Assembly (NCBI GenBank): GCA_017521425.1
Contig: JAFXCQ010000032.1
Location: forward strand, 184,398-248,397
Length of the DNA stretch: 64,000 bases
Origin: Clostridia bacterium
Lineage (GTDB): Bacteria > Bacillota > Clostridia > Oscillospirales > Acutalibacteraceae
Reading direction: 5' to 3'
The stretch's first letter is position 1. Every line of letters starts with the position of its first letter. Made by a program: the position numbers and the translations under genes. The notes beneath the pieces were generated by a model. The model saw only the letters and a list, made by a program, of their open reading frames with translations, searched no databases and was not told the origin of the DNA. This document shows, piece by piece, positions 37,856 to 46,986 of the stretch.

Positions 37856-38309
37856 TTTTTCACAACCTAAAAAATTTTTTATTTATTATACCACTTAAGA
37901 AAATCAGTTTCAATATTATTACAAAGAACTATTCTGCTATTAATAGTTTAAACATCCACAAACGTTCTCAAATGTGCGTGCTGAGCAAACTGCAAAACAC
38001 TTGCCAAATAGTGAGCATTTCTGGTAGTTAAAAGAAAGTGTCGGCGATTTTTCAAAGCTTTCATGATTGTGACACCACACACCTGAGAGGCCCCTCCTTT
38101 AAAAACACGCAAGTGCGAATACCATAACCATCGTGTATGCAGAATTTTTGTATGGTAAATACAATTCCTGTTTCCGTTTTGCTCACAAACTTTCTTGTGT
38201 GGAATTCTTGTTTAATTATATCACTCAAGCGATACAAAAAGCAATATTTTAAATCAATCTTGTAAAAGCTATTTTATTAGGGTATAATCATATCAAGGAG
38301 CGTGACACT
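37856..38309. other. 450-bp gap without a convincing gene
   Basis: No supported gene is seen. A minus-strand frame around 37947-38068 reads 33 codons (MKALKNRRHF..., ending LRTFVDV) but has no well-placed ribosome site. A weak plus-strand promoter may lie at 38263-38290 (TATTTTA... GGGTATAATCAT) before the arsC remnant. The region upstream of the divergent GH95 gene is very AT-rich. Confidence 0.5.
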
Positions 38310-38369
38310 ATGCTAAAATTTATTTGCTATCCAAAATGCACACGTTCTTGTCAGTTTCAAAGAAATTGA
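38310..38369 (+). pseudogene. N-terminal remnant of an ArsC/Spx-family protein
   Basis: AAGGAG followed by ATG at 38310 opens a 19-codon frame starting MLKFICYPKCT, the typical opening of ArsC/Spx-family arsenate reductase-like proteins (FICYPKC-T-CQ), then RSCQFQRN and a stop. The intact family is about 115 residues, so only a fragment with a living ribosome site remains. Confidence 0.6.
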
Positions 38370-38456
38370 GTGGAACGAAAAATTAAAATAATAACCAAAC
38401 AATTAGTTCAGGAATCAGTTACAATATATACAGAAAAAATTAAAAGAGGTGCTTTT

Positions 38457-40436
38457 ATGAAAAGTTCAGGTAAAATTATGAAAAGAATACTCTGTATGAC
38501 TCTTGCAATAGCAATGTTGTTTGTTATCTCGTTTGAGGTTGTGGCAACAGGCGAACCTGAAAGTGCTCCTAAAACGGATGAATTTGAGGTTTTAGCAGAA
38601 AAAACAAATGAACCTACTAAACTCAGAACACGCAAAAAGGTTGACGGTCTTCGTCTTTATGTAGATGAAGAAAATCCGCTGTTTATGATAAGAAATTGCC
38701 CTATATGGAACGGGCCGCAGACAGGCGAAGCATTTGCAGAATATGCAATTAAAACATATAATGCGTTACCGGAAGATATAAGAAACTTTGCAGTTATATA
38801 CATAGACGAAGGTACAACCGATATGACACCGGCAAGACAGCTCGAATTCTGGGATGAACTTCTCACAATTACAGATAAAGAGGGCGTGCCGATTGTCTGC
38901 CAGTCAGAGTGCTACAGTACAAACAAAAAGCGTGACCCATTCACACAAGAAGAGCTTTCCGAAGTTTTCAAAGAGCATAAATCTCTTATGGGCTTTGTTC
39001 AGGTTGAACTTTCAACAAATGGCGTAACAAACGAAAAGCTTGCCTACGATACTGTCACGGTAGATGAAGGCGTAAACAAAAATATTCTTAAAAGACTTAA
39101 ATCCTGTATAAAAGCGTGTGCTGAAAACGGTGGTTTGTTTATCTGGCAGGATATGGAATATATCTATTACAAAAAAGCAAACTACATAAATCAGATTTTG
39201 AAAGACGAAGAACTTTATAATCTTCTCAAAAGCAATACTGAAAATATTGTGATTATGGATAAACACAACGGTCACGGCAGACACTTTGCAAGTCAGTCAA
39301 ATATTCTCGGTTGTTGGCTTGATGATGTTTGTGGAAACTGGGGTGTAAATTTAGAAAACTTCTTATGGTATGAAGAAGGCTTTATTGATTATGATGATTT
39401 AGGTGTTCACCCAACTGAACCCGACCCACTTACAACCGTTAAATATCCACCAGCACTTTTCGGTATTGATATGATTGCAGATATGGTTGGCGGTGCTACT
39501 GTTTATGCAATTGAAGGTATGTATTCAAGAGGTGGACTTTATCACTTTGTAGATGGTGAGGTTATTCTCACACCTACTTTTTATGATGTTCTTTATCCTA
39601 TTTATCAGATGATTTTAAATGGTTCAGTGCCATCTAAAGACGAAGTAAAAGAAAATATTAAGGTCGCATACAAAATGACTCGCCCTACTCGTTCACCGGC
39701 ATTAAGCGGTAACGATGCACACCTTCTCCAAGGACTGTATTGTGATACTTACACTTTGTTCCAGGAAAAGATAAATAATATCTATTTCGACTGCACGAAG
39801 ACTTGGGTACCATCAACAGGCAGATACTTTATAATTCCTATTTTACCGCTTTATTCAGACCCTGGAAAAATTCTCCCTGAAAGTGAAATTATAAACGATT
39901 ATTCTTATTTATATAAATTCCTTTTCATCAACTCTAAAAAGGTGGAATTTTTTAACGAGCATTACGAAGAAAAATACCAGGGTGATGGCGTTTTGTTTGA
40001 CATAAATGATTACGTTTATATTTTCAATAGTAATGAAAATAAGACGATTGACAGTGAACAGACTGTAAGCTATACACTTAAAGACAGCGGTAAGAAAATC
40101 AACACAAAATTCGTTGCTCATACCTATGCAATTATAAATGAAGATAAAGATATAATTGAAATTGATATGTGCAATCTTCGCCTTAATGGTGATTTAATTA
40201 TGTCAGGTCAGGAAAATGAAGACCAGTTTATGCGAGCTTATGCAAGAGGCGAAAGAATGGATAACCCGAAAGATTTCAGAACTTCCGTTATTGAGCTTTC
40301 CGGCTTCGAAACAGAACCAACCGTAACCGCAACTGGCTCCAATGGTGCAAAAATGAACACACAATGGAGCTCTGACGGTACACTTACTCTTACTATCATC
40401 TCAAATGGCGAAGTAAGAATTACGATTGAAGGATAA
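38457..40436 (+). CDS. Secreted GH98-type glycoside hydrolase
   Basis: A signal peptide is evident (MKSSGKIMKRILCM then hydrophobic LAIAMLFVISFEVVA, cleavage near ATG|EPES). The mature protein has the GH98 barrel (RLYVDEENPLFMIRNCPIWNG, AVIYIDEGTTDMTPARQLEFW, VQVELSTNG, WQDMEYIYYKK, GCWLDDVCGNWGVNLENFLWY) and a C-terminal beta-rich domain. GH98 enzymes include endo-beta-galactosidases releasing blood-group A/B antigens and some xylanases. With the fucosidase next door, a host-glycan role is attractive. The ATG at 38457 has AGAGGTG; an upstream GTG would destroy the signal peptide. Confidence 0.85.
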   Translation: MKSSGKIMKRILCMTLAIAMLFVISFEVVATGEPESAPKTDEFEVLAEKTNEPTKLRTRKKVDGLRLYVDEENPLFMIRNCPIWNGPQTGEAFAEYAIKTYNALPEDIRNFAVIYIDEGTTDMTPARQLEFWDELLTITDKEGVPIVCQSECYSTNKKRDPFTQEELSEVFKEHKSLMGFVQVELSTNGVTNEKLAYDTVTVDEGVNKNILKRLKSCIKACAENGGLFIWQDMEYIYYKKANYINQILKDEELYNLLKSNTENIVIMDKHNGHGRHFASQSNILGCWLDDVCGNWGVNLENFLWYEEGFIDYDDLGVHPTEPDPLTTVKYPPALFGIDMIADMVGGATVYAIEGMYSRGGLYHFVDGEVILTPTFYDVLYPIYQMILNGSVPSKDEVKENIKVAYKMTRPTRSPALSGNDAHLLQGLYCDTYTLFQEKINNIYFDCTKTWVPSTGRYFIIPILPLYSDPGKILPESEIINDYSYLYKFLFINSKKVEFFNEHYEEKYQGDGVLFDINDYVYIFNSNENKTIDSEQTVSYTLKDSGKKINTKFVAHTYAIINEDKDIIEIDMCNLRLNGDLIMSGQENEDQFMRAYARGERMDNPKDFRTSVIELSGFETEPTVTATGSNGAKMNTQWSSDGTLTLTIISNGEVRITIEG

Positions 40437-40442
40437 AAACCA

Positions 40443-40475
40443 AAGCACTCCCATTTTTATGGGAGTGCTTATTTA
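40443..40475 (+). terminator. Intrinsic terminator
   Basis: A 12-bp stem AAGCACTCCCAT / ATGGGAGTGCTT with a 4-nt loop is followed by ATTTAT. Confidence 0.85.
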
Positions 40476-40512
40476 TGTCAACATAGTTTGAAATTACATC
40501 ACTTTCACTAAT

Positions 40513-40669
40513 AAACACCCTCGCCATATATGCAAAATGTAGAAATTCCTCGAAAACTGCAAAAAGTTATGTAGCTTTTCGCACTTTTTGTCATATATAA
40601 GTAGAGGGTGTTTTTTTACCTTCTTTGAAAAGAAGGGGGACCGCTTGCGTTGGTGGAAAATTGATTTTC
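40513..40669. repeat. Long inverted-repeat element and a dispersed repeat
   Basis: A 105-bp element is bounded by AAACACCCTC (40513-40522) and GAGGGTGTTT (40604-40613), with CATATATG / CATATATA inside, and ends in a T-run. It is followed by the dispersed module TTACCTTCTTTGAAAAG (40617-40669), which is also seen near 30660. The first could be a small MITE-like element or a structured terminator. Confidence 0.5.
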
Positions 40670-40718
40670 TTGTAACTCGCATACTTTAATAAAGTCCGTT
40701 TCATAGTATCGATTTTTA

Positions 40719-40747
40719 TTGAAAAAAAGAAAAATTTGTATTATAAT
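40719..40747 (+). promoter_or_regulatory. Sigma-A promoter for the hsd operon
   Basis: TTGAAA and TATAAT are 17 bp apart, 59 bp before the hsdR start. Confidence 0.8.
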
Positions 40748-40806
40748 GTAATTTGTATAATTGTAATTTGATATATTAGGTTTAATTTGGTTAAGGAGGT
40801 TTTACA

Positions 40807-43179
40807 GTGATTTTAGATAAAAAACAAATGACTGAAGAAGATATAAAATTAAACTATATAACTCCTGCAATCCAATCTAAATGGGCTAATCATATAACTA
40901 TGGAAACAAGGATTACTGACGGTCGAGTTAACATAAAAGGTAATCTTGTAGCAAGAGAAAAACCTAAAAAGGCAGACTATGTTTTATATCTTAATCAATA
41001 TAAACCTATTGCTATTGTTGAAGCAAAGGATAATAATCATTCAGTATCTTATGGTTTACAGCAGGCTAAATTATACGCTGTAATGCTTGATGTTCCATTT
41101 GCTTACAGTTCAAATGGTGATGGCTTTCAAGAATATGATTTCCTTACTGGAAAAGAAAGAACATTAGCTTTGAATGAGTTTCCCACAGTTGAAGAGTTGA
41201 CTGCTCGTTGGGAGGTTGGAGCTAATGAGGGTGAAGGTATTTCCGACAATGAAAGAAAAGTTATTGCACAGCCTTATTATTCCAGTCAGAATACTTATGC
41301 ACCTCGCTATTATCAGCGTAATGCAATCAACCGTACTGTAGAAGCTATTGCTAAGGGACAAGACCGTCTGTTGCTTGTAATGGCAACCGGTACAGGTAAA
41401 ACATATACTGCATTTCAGATTGTTTACCGTTTGCTCAAAAGTGGCTTGAAGAAAAAGGTTTTATATCTTGCTGATAGAAACATTCTTGTTGACCAGTCTA
41501 TTCAGCAGGACTTTTCACCACTTGAAAAAACGATTCATAAAATCAATTTTGCAAAAGATGACCCTGTTACAATAACCTCGCACGAAGTGTATTTTTCACT
41601 CTATCAACAGCTTGCAGGTAACAGTGCTGATGAAGATGATGAAACATCAGACGAAGATGCAGTAGAGCGTTTTGCACAGTTGTTTAGTAAAGATTTCTTT
41701 GACCTTATCATCGTAGATGAGTGTCATAGAGGCTCTGCTAAAAAAGATAGCAACTGGCGTAAAATTCTTGAATACTTTTCTTCTGCAACTCAGATAGGTA
41801 TGACTGCGACACCAAAAGAAACAAAGTATATTTCAAATATTGATTACTTCGGTGAGCCTGTATATACATATAGCCTTCGTGAAGGTATTGAAGACGGTTT
41901 CCTTGCACCTTTTAAAGTTATAAATATCAAAACGGACATCGGTGAAGGTTGGCGCCCGTGTTACGGTCAGAGAGATAAATTCGGTAATGAAATTGAAGAC
42001 CGAATTTACACTAACAGTGACTTTGATTACAACATTATTCTTGAAGACCGAACTTTTGAGGTTGCAAAAGAGATAACAGAATATCTTAAAAGTACTGACA
42101 GAATGCAGAAAACTATCGTGTTCTGTGCCAATGAAGACCATGCAGACAGAATGAGAACTGCTCTTACCAATCTTAACGCTGATATGTGTAAAGATAATCC
42201 TGACTATGTAGTCAGAATTACTGGTTCAGACCCTTATGGTAAGAGCAAATTGAAATATTTTATTTCGGTTAATCCTGAAGGGCCTGTTATTGCTACTACT
42301 TCAAAACTTCTTTCAACAGGTGCAGACTGTAAAATGACAAAGTTAATTGTACTCGATGAAATGATCAGTTCAATGACTGAGTTTAAGCAGATTATCGGCC
42401 GTGGCACTCGTCTTAGAGAAAAAGATGGTAAGAGTCACTTTGTTGTTATGGATTTCCGTAATGTTACAAGACTGTTCTCTGACCCTGATTGGGACGGACC
42501 TATTGAGATGGTAGACGGATATGATCCAAACCCGAAGAAGAAAGGTGGAACAGGCCCTGACAATCCCGGAGGCGGAACAGGTCCTATTGATCCACCTCTA
42601 CCAAGAGTAAAGCCTATTGTGGATGAAAACGGTTGCGATGTTCATATCATCGGTAAACGTGTAGAGGTATATGATTCTGATGGAAAACTTCTTCGTCAGG
42701 AAAGCATTGTTGACTATACAAAGTCAAACATTCTCGGCAAATACGCGTCTCTTGATAACTTCATTCTTAAATGGACAGGTGAAGAAAAGAAAGAAGCAAT
42801 TCGTGAATTGCTGAGAGAACAAGGTATTGATCTTGAGCAGATGAAAGCAGATCAAGGAATGAGCGATGTTGATGATTTCGACTTCATTTGCCATGTTGCT
42901 TATGATCAGAAGCCACTAACCCGCCGAGAGAGAGCAAACAATGTTAAAAAGCGTGATTTCTTGAGCAAATACAGCGGCGTTGCAAGAGAAGTGCTTGAAG
43001 CTTTACTTGATAAATATATGAACACCGGTATTTATGAAATTGAAAAGACTGAAATACTTCAGCTTGATCCGTTCAATAAGTTCGGCAAACCTTCAAAAAT
43101 CGCTACTTATTTCGGCGGTAAAGATGGTTATTTTAAAGCTATAAAAGAATTAGAAGAAGAATTATATAAGGTAGGTTAA
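40807..43179 (+). CDS. hsdR: Type I restriction enzyme HsdR (nuclease/translocase)
   Basis: HsdR cleaves unmethylated DNA after ATP-driven translocation, as part of the HsdR-M-S complex. The PD-(D/E)xK nuclease is near residues 58-80 (KKADYVLYLNQYKPIAIVEAK). The SF2 helicase follows with Walker A MATGTGKTYTA, DECHRG, MTATPKET and the C-terminal QIIGRGTRLREKDGKSHFVVMDF. After residue 580 comes a Gly/Pro linker and an HsdR C-terminal helical domain. The start is GTG with AAGGAGG in place. The genes hsdR-hsdM-hsdS are packed within a few bases of each other. Confidence 0.95.
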   Translation: MILDKKQMTEEDIKLNYITPAIQSKWANHITMETRITDGRVNIKGNLVAREKPKKADYVLYLNQYKPIAIVEAKDNNHSVSYGLQQAKLYAVMLDVPFAYSSNGDGFQEYDFLTGKERTLALNEFPTVEELTARWEVGANEGEGISDNERKVIAQPYYSSQNTYAPRYYQRNAINRTVEAIAKGQDRLLLVMATGTGKTYTAFQIVYRLLKSGLKKKVLYLADRNILVDQSIQQDFSPLEKTIHKINFAKDDPVTITSHEVYFSLYQQLAGNSADEDDETSDEDAVERFAQLFSKDFFDLIIVDECHRGSAKKDSNWRKILEYFSSATQIGMTATPKETKYISNIDYFGEPVYTYSLREGIEDGFLAPFKVINIKTDIGEGWRPCYGQRDKFGNEIEDRIYTNSDFDYNIILEDRTFEVAKEITEYLKSTDRMQKTIVFCANEDHADRMRTALTNLNADMCKDNPDYVVRITGSDPYGKSKLKYFISVNPEGPVIATTSKLLSTGADCKMTKLIVLDEMISSMTEFKQIIGRGTRLREKDGKSHFVVMDFRNVTRLFSDPDWDGPIEMVDGYDPNPKKKGGTGPDNPGGGTGPIDPPLPRVKPIVDENGCDVHIIGKRVEVYDSDGKLLRQESIVDYTKSNILGKYASLDNFILKWTGEEKKEAIRELLREQGIDLEQMKADQGMSDVDDFDFICHVAYDQKPLTRRERANNVKKRDFLSKYSGVAREVLEALLDKYMNTGIYEIEKTEILQLDPFNKFGKPSKIATYFGGKDGYFKAIKELEEELYKVG

Positions 43180-43181
43180 AA

Positions 43182-44702
43182 ATGAGCAATCTTTCAGGAT
43201 TTATAAAAAGACTTCGTGATATTATGCGTAATGATGCAGGTATCAATGGTGATGCACAGCGTATCGAGCAGATTGCATGGATGCTCTTTTTAAAAGTATA
43301 TGATGCAAAGGAACAGGATTGGGAATTTGATGATACAGATTATAAGTCAATTATTCCTGAACCCTGTCGTTGGAGTAACTGGGCTCACGATGATAAATCA
43401 GGTTCAGCTATGACAGGTGATACTTTGCTGAACTTTGTCAACAACACTCTTTTCCCGGTTCTTAAAGGTACTGATATCAAGGATTCATCAGGCAATGTTC
43501 TGATTGAAGGTGTTAAAGTAACTGCAGATACACCTATCAAAAAAGCTATTGTTCAGACAACATTTGCCGATGCTAACCAGTATATGAAAGACGGTGTGCT
43601 TCTTCGTCAGGTTATCAACGTTATTGATGAACTTGAACTCGATGACTATGAAGAAAGCCATGCTTTCGGTGAGATTTATGAATCTATACTTAAGGAATTA
43701 CAAAGTGCAGGTTCTGCAGGTGAATTTTATACTCCTCGTGCTGTAACTGATTTTATGGCACAGATGATTCAGCCTAAAATCGGTGAAAAAATGGCTGACT
43801 TTGCTTGCGGTACAGGTGGATTTATCACAAGCTGGCTTAAAGTTTTACAGAAGCAAGTTAACAGTACTGCAGATGCAAAAAAATATAGTGAATCAGTTTA
43901 TGGTATCGAGAAAAAACAGTTTCCGTATATGCTCTGCGTGACCAACCTCTTGTTACACGGTTTGGATATTCCTCAGGTTTTTCACGACAACACCCTTTTA
44001 AGAGATGTTCTTGACTATACAGTTGACGACCAGTTTGATGTTATTCTTATGAACCCTCCTTATGGCGGAAGTGAAAAAGCTGATGTTAAAAATCACTTCC
44101 CTGATGACCTTGCAAGCAGTGAAACAGCCGATTTGTTTATGGCGGTAATTATGTATCGTTTGAAGAAAGATGGTCGTGCTGCTGTTATTCTGCCTGATGG
44201 TTTCCTTTTCGGTACAGATAACGCAAAGGTAAATCTTAAAAAGAAACTTTTATCAGAATTCAATCTGCATACAGTTATTCGTATGCCGGGTAGTGTCTTT
44301 GCACCCTATACATCAATTACCACCAATATTTTGTTCTTTGATCATACCAAATCCACAGAAGAAACTTGGTTTTATCGTATGGATATGCCGGAAGGTTATA
44401 AGCATTTCTCAAAGACCAAGCCTATGAAACTTGAGCATTTTGCACCTGTTATTGAATGGTGGAATAATCGTCAGGAAATTGTTGTTGATGGTTTTGATAA
44501 ATCAAAGAAATTTACGGCTCAGCAGTTGGCTGAAGAATTGGGCTATAATTTTGACCAGTGCGGCTATCCCCATGTGGAAGAAGAAATTCTTGCTCCTATG
44601 GATTTAATTCAAAGATATCAGGAACAGCGTTCTTCTCTTAATGCGGAGATTGACCGTGTGCTGGCTGATATTACTGCTATTCTTGGAGGTGGTCAGGAAT
44701 GA
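43182..44702 (+). CDS. hsdM: Type I DNA adenine methyltransferase HsdM
   Basis: HsdM methylates adenine in the recognition site chosen by HsdS. The N-terminal helical domain is followed by the methyltransferase core: SAM-binding FACGTGGFI and catalytic NPPYGG. The sequence AGSAGEFYTPRAVTDFM is the usual signature before the SAM motif. It is 506 aa, full length. The gene overlaps hsdS by 4 bp (ATGA). Confidence 0.97.
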   Translation: MSNLSGFIKRLRDIMRNDAGINGDAQRIEQIAWMLFLKVYDAKEQDWEFDDTDYKSIIPEPCRWSNWAHDDKSGSAMTGDTLLNFVNNTLFPVLKGTDIKDSSGNVLIEGVKVTADTPIKKAIVQTTFADANQYMKDGVLLRQVINVIDELELDDYEESHAFGEIYESILKELQSAGSAGEFYTPRAVTDFMAQMIQPKIGEKMADFACGTGGFITSWLKVLQKQVNSTADAKKYSESVYGIEKKQFPYMLCVTNLLLHGLDIPQVFHDNTLLRDVLDYTVDDQFDVILMNPPYGGSEKADVKNHFPDDLASSETADLFMAVIMYRLKKDGRAAVILPDGFLFGTDNAKVNLKKKLLSEFNLHTVIRMPGSVFAPYTSITTNILFFDHTKSTEETWFYRMDMPEGYKHFSKTKPMKLEHFAPVIEWWNNRQEIVVDGFDKSKKFTAQQLAEELGYNFDQCGYPHVEEEILAPMDLIQRYQEQRSSLNAEIDRVLADITAILGGGQE

Positions 44703-46174
44703 CACCTCAAGCGTTAAAGAATAGCATTTTGCAGTTAGCAATTCAGGGTAAATTGGTAGAACAGCGTCCCGAAGAAGGCACCGGTAAAGATCTGTTCCAG
44801 CAGATTCAAGAGGAAAAGCGGGAGCTGGTTAAAGCAGGTAAAATCAAAAAAGAAAAGCCTCTGCTCGAAATCACAGAGGATGAAATCCCGTTTGATATTC
44901 CTGAGAATTGGATATGGGCGAGATTTGGGGATATTTGTACAATTGACGCCGGCGGAACACCTGATCGTAATACTACAGAATACTGGGGCGGAAATATTCC
45001 ATGGGTGAAAATTGGAGATATTCGTGGGAAATATGTTACAACTACTTCTGAATGTATTTCGCAAAAAGGATTAGATAATTCGTCTGCTAAAATTTTCCCC
45101 GCTGGAACTTTGCTATACACTATTTTTGCTACAATCGGAACGGTTGGAATTCTGAGCATTGATGCCGCAACCAATCAAGCTATTGCTGGAATTACGCTGT
45201 TATCAGGTGTAGATACTGACTATATGTATCATGTATCTGTTGGGCTAAAATACTTGTTAGTGGCACAGGCTCATGGTATGGCACAAATGAATATCAATCA
45301 AAAAATACTTAAAAGCACACCCATACCGCTCCCACCGCTTGCAGAACAGAAGCGCATTGTGGCGAAGATCGAGGAATTGCTCCCCTTAATTGACCGCTAC
45401 GAGCAGGCGTGGAGTAAGCTGGAGGAATTCAACAAACGTTTCCCCGTGGATATGCAGAAATCCATTCTCCAAATGGCTATCCAAGGCAAACTAGTTCCGC
45501 AACTTCTCGAAGAAGGCACCGGAGAAGAACTGTTCCAGCAGATTCAGGCAGAAAAGCAGGCTCTAATCAAATCTGGCAAGATCAAAAAAGAAAAGCCCCT
45601 GTCCGAAATTGCAGAGGATGAAATCCCGTTTGATATTCCAGATAGTTGGCGCTGGTGCAGACTTTCTGAATTGGCAGTGTTGGAAAATGGAGATCGCAGT
45701 AGCAGATATCCAGTAGATACTGACTACGTAACTTTCGGCATACCGTTTTTGGGGGCAAAAGATATGAGTGGACGGTACATGTCTTTTGATAATGTGAGAT
45801 ACATTAGTGAAACCAAGTTTAAAGAATTAGGGAACGGAAAGTTGCAGGACAAAGATTTCATTTGTTTGCTCAGAGGATCGGTTGGAAAGATATCACAGTT
45901 CAAAAAGAATAGAAATCATGAAACTGGTTTCATCTGTGCGCAGATGGTTATTGTTCGTTCTGTTAGTTCAGCCATTGTTGACTACCTCTATACCGTGATG
46001 ACTTCTCCATATTATTTTAGATTTATCGAAAGTAAAACGACGGGCACAGCAGTGCGTCAGCTCCCCGCAAAGGAATTAGGAAATGTTCTTATTCCTCTTC
46101 CGCCACTTGCCGAGCAAAAACGCATTGTTGCTAAACTTGAAGAAATTCTTCCACTGTGCGAAAGGTTGAAATGA
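44699..46174 (+). CDS. hsdS: Type I specificity subunit HsdS with two target-recognition domains
   Basis: Two target-recognition domains are separated by the usual conserved helices. Each half begins with a related block (IQGKLVEQRPEEGTGKDLF and IQGKLVPQLLEEGTGEELF) and each ends with PLPPLAEQKRIVAK. The DNA of these blocks is itself a direct repeat of about 190 bp (around 44725-44930 and 45470-45660). Local base composition is clearly richer in G and C than hsdR, suggesting a separate history. No extra hsdS fragment or recombinase is present, so phase variation is not evident here. Confidence 0.95.
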   Translation: MTPQALKNSILQLAIQGKLVEQRPEEGTGKDLFQQIQEEKRELVKAGKIKKEKPLLEITEDEIPFDIPENWIWARFGDICTIDAGGTPDRNTTEYWGGNIPWVKIGDIRGKYVTTTSECISQKGLDNSSAKIFPAGTLLYTIFATIGTVGILSIDAATNQAIAGITLLSGVDTDYMYHVSVGLKYLLVAQAHGMAQMNINQKILKSTPIPLPPLAEQKRIVAKIEELLPLIDRYEQAWSKLEEFNKRFPVDMQKSILQMAIQGKLVPQLLEEGTGEELFQQIQAEKQALIKSGKIKKEKPLSEIAEDEIPFDIPDSWRWCRLSELAVLENGDRSSRYPVDTDYVTFGIPFLGAKDMSGRYMSFDNVRYISETKFKELGNGKLQDKDFICLLRGSVGKISQFKKNRNHETGFICAQMVIVRSVSSAIVDYLYTVMTSPYYFRFIESKTTGTAVRQLPAKELGNVLIPLPPLAEQKRIVAKLEEILPLCERLK

Positions 46175-46183
46175 GGTGAAAAT

Positions 46184-46900
46184 ATGCCTACCAATTCTTA
46201 TCCATTTAGTTCTTTACTAAAAGAGACAAACGCAAAAACTCAAGATCGTTGGTATCCAACTTCCGTTAACACATATAAATTGTCATTTGATTTGGATATG
46301 AGTATTGAGAATAGTGAAGCACTAAGAAGTAATCTCGCATACAGTATGCAATATCTGGAGTTTATAGAAAAAGAAATAGAGGAATTAAAACTATCCGATG
46401 TAATATATACGATGCTGGTAAAATCGTACGTTGTAACAGGTATGTCTGTGCTTGAAGGGCTATTTGTCAATATTGTCAAATCAAATGGATGGTGGAAAAC
46501 CTCCAACCTTGAAAGCTTGGGAACTACTCAAGCAAACGAAACAAGATTTGGCGCGGAAAAAATAGTAGTAAAGACCGAATTATTAAAAAAGGTAGATGAA
46601 TATCCACTCCAAATGAATCTTGATGAATTAATCAAAATACTCGAAAGACACCATCAAGCATTACAAGTAAATCATTTGGTATATCCGGCTTTAAAAAGGT
46701 TAAAAGATTTAAGAAACAGAGTACATCTGCAAAAAGTCGAAGATCGATTGGATCACGATTACAACGCATTTAATTTTTCTGTGAAAAAGGAAATGGGTAG
46801 TATATTATTTGAGATTCTTTCATCTCCAATGGTCACAAGACTTCCACACAATTTTGAATTTTTGAAGAAAAATACAGATGAAGCATATACACATGATTGA
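46184..46900 (+). CDS. HEPN-like protein next to the restriction system
   Basis: The 238-residue, mostly helical protein carries LRNRVHL (R177-N178...H181), reminiscent of the HEPN RNase motif but with a shorter Arg-His spacing than the common RX4-6H. It resembles RiboL-PSP-HEPN or Apea-like proteins of defence islands. It starts 9 bp after hsdS and has a GAGGTG ribosome site, so it is co-transcribed with the hsd genes. It could be an RNase effector or a structural partner, but no experimental family is certain. Confidence 0.65.
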   Translation: MPTNSYPFSSLLKETNAKTQDRWYPTSVNTYKLSFDLDMSIENSEALRSNLAYSMQYLEFIEKEIEELKLSDVIYTMLVKSYVVTGMSVLEGLFVNIVKSNGWWKTSNLESLGTTQANETRFGAEKIVVKTELLKKVDEYPLQMNLDELIKILERHHQALQVNHLVYPALKRLKDLRNRVHLQKVEDRLDHDYNAFNFSVKKEMGSILFEILSSPMVTRLPHNFEFLKKNTDEAYTHD

Positions 46901-46986
46901 GTGTGTTTCTTCGTTTTGAGAATTACTGAAATGAGGTAAGAAAATGAGATTTGAAAAATTTACGGATGTGCCTAAAGGAGATTGAT

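Noticed and set aside
44699..46174. Phase-variable hsdS shufflon
   Set aside because: There is only one hsdS gene, no inverted partial copy and no recombinase nearby.
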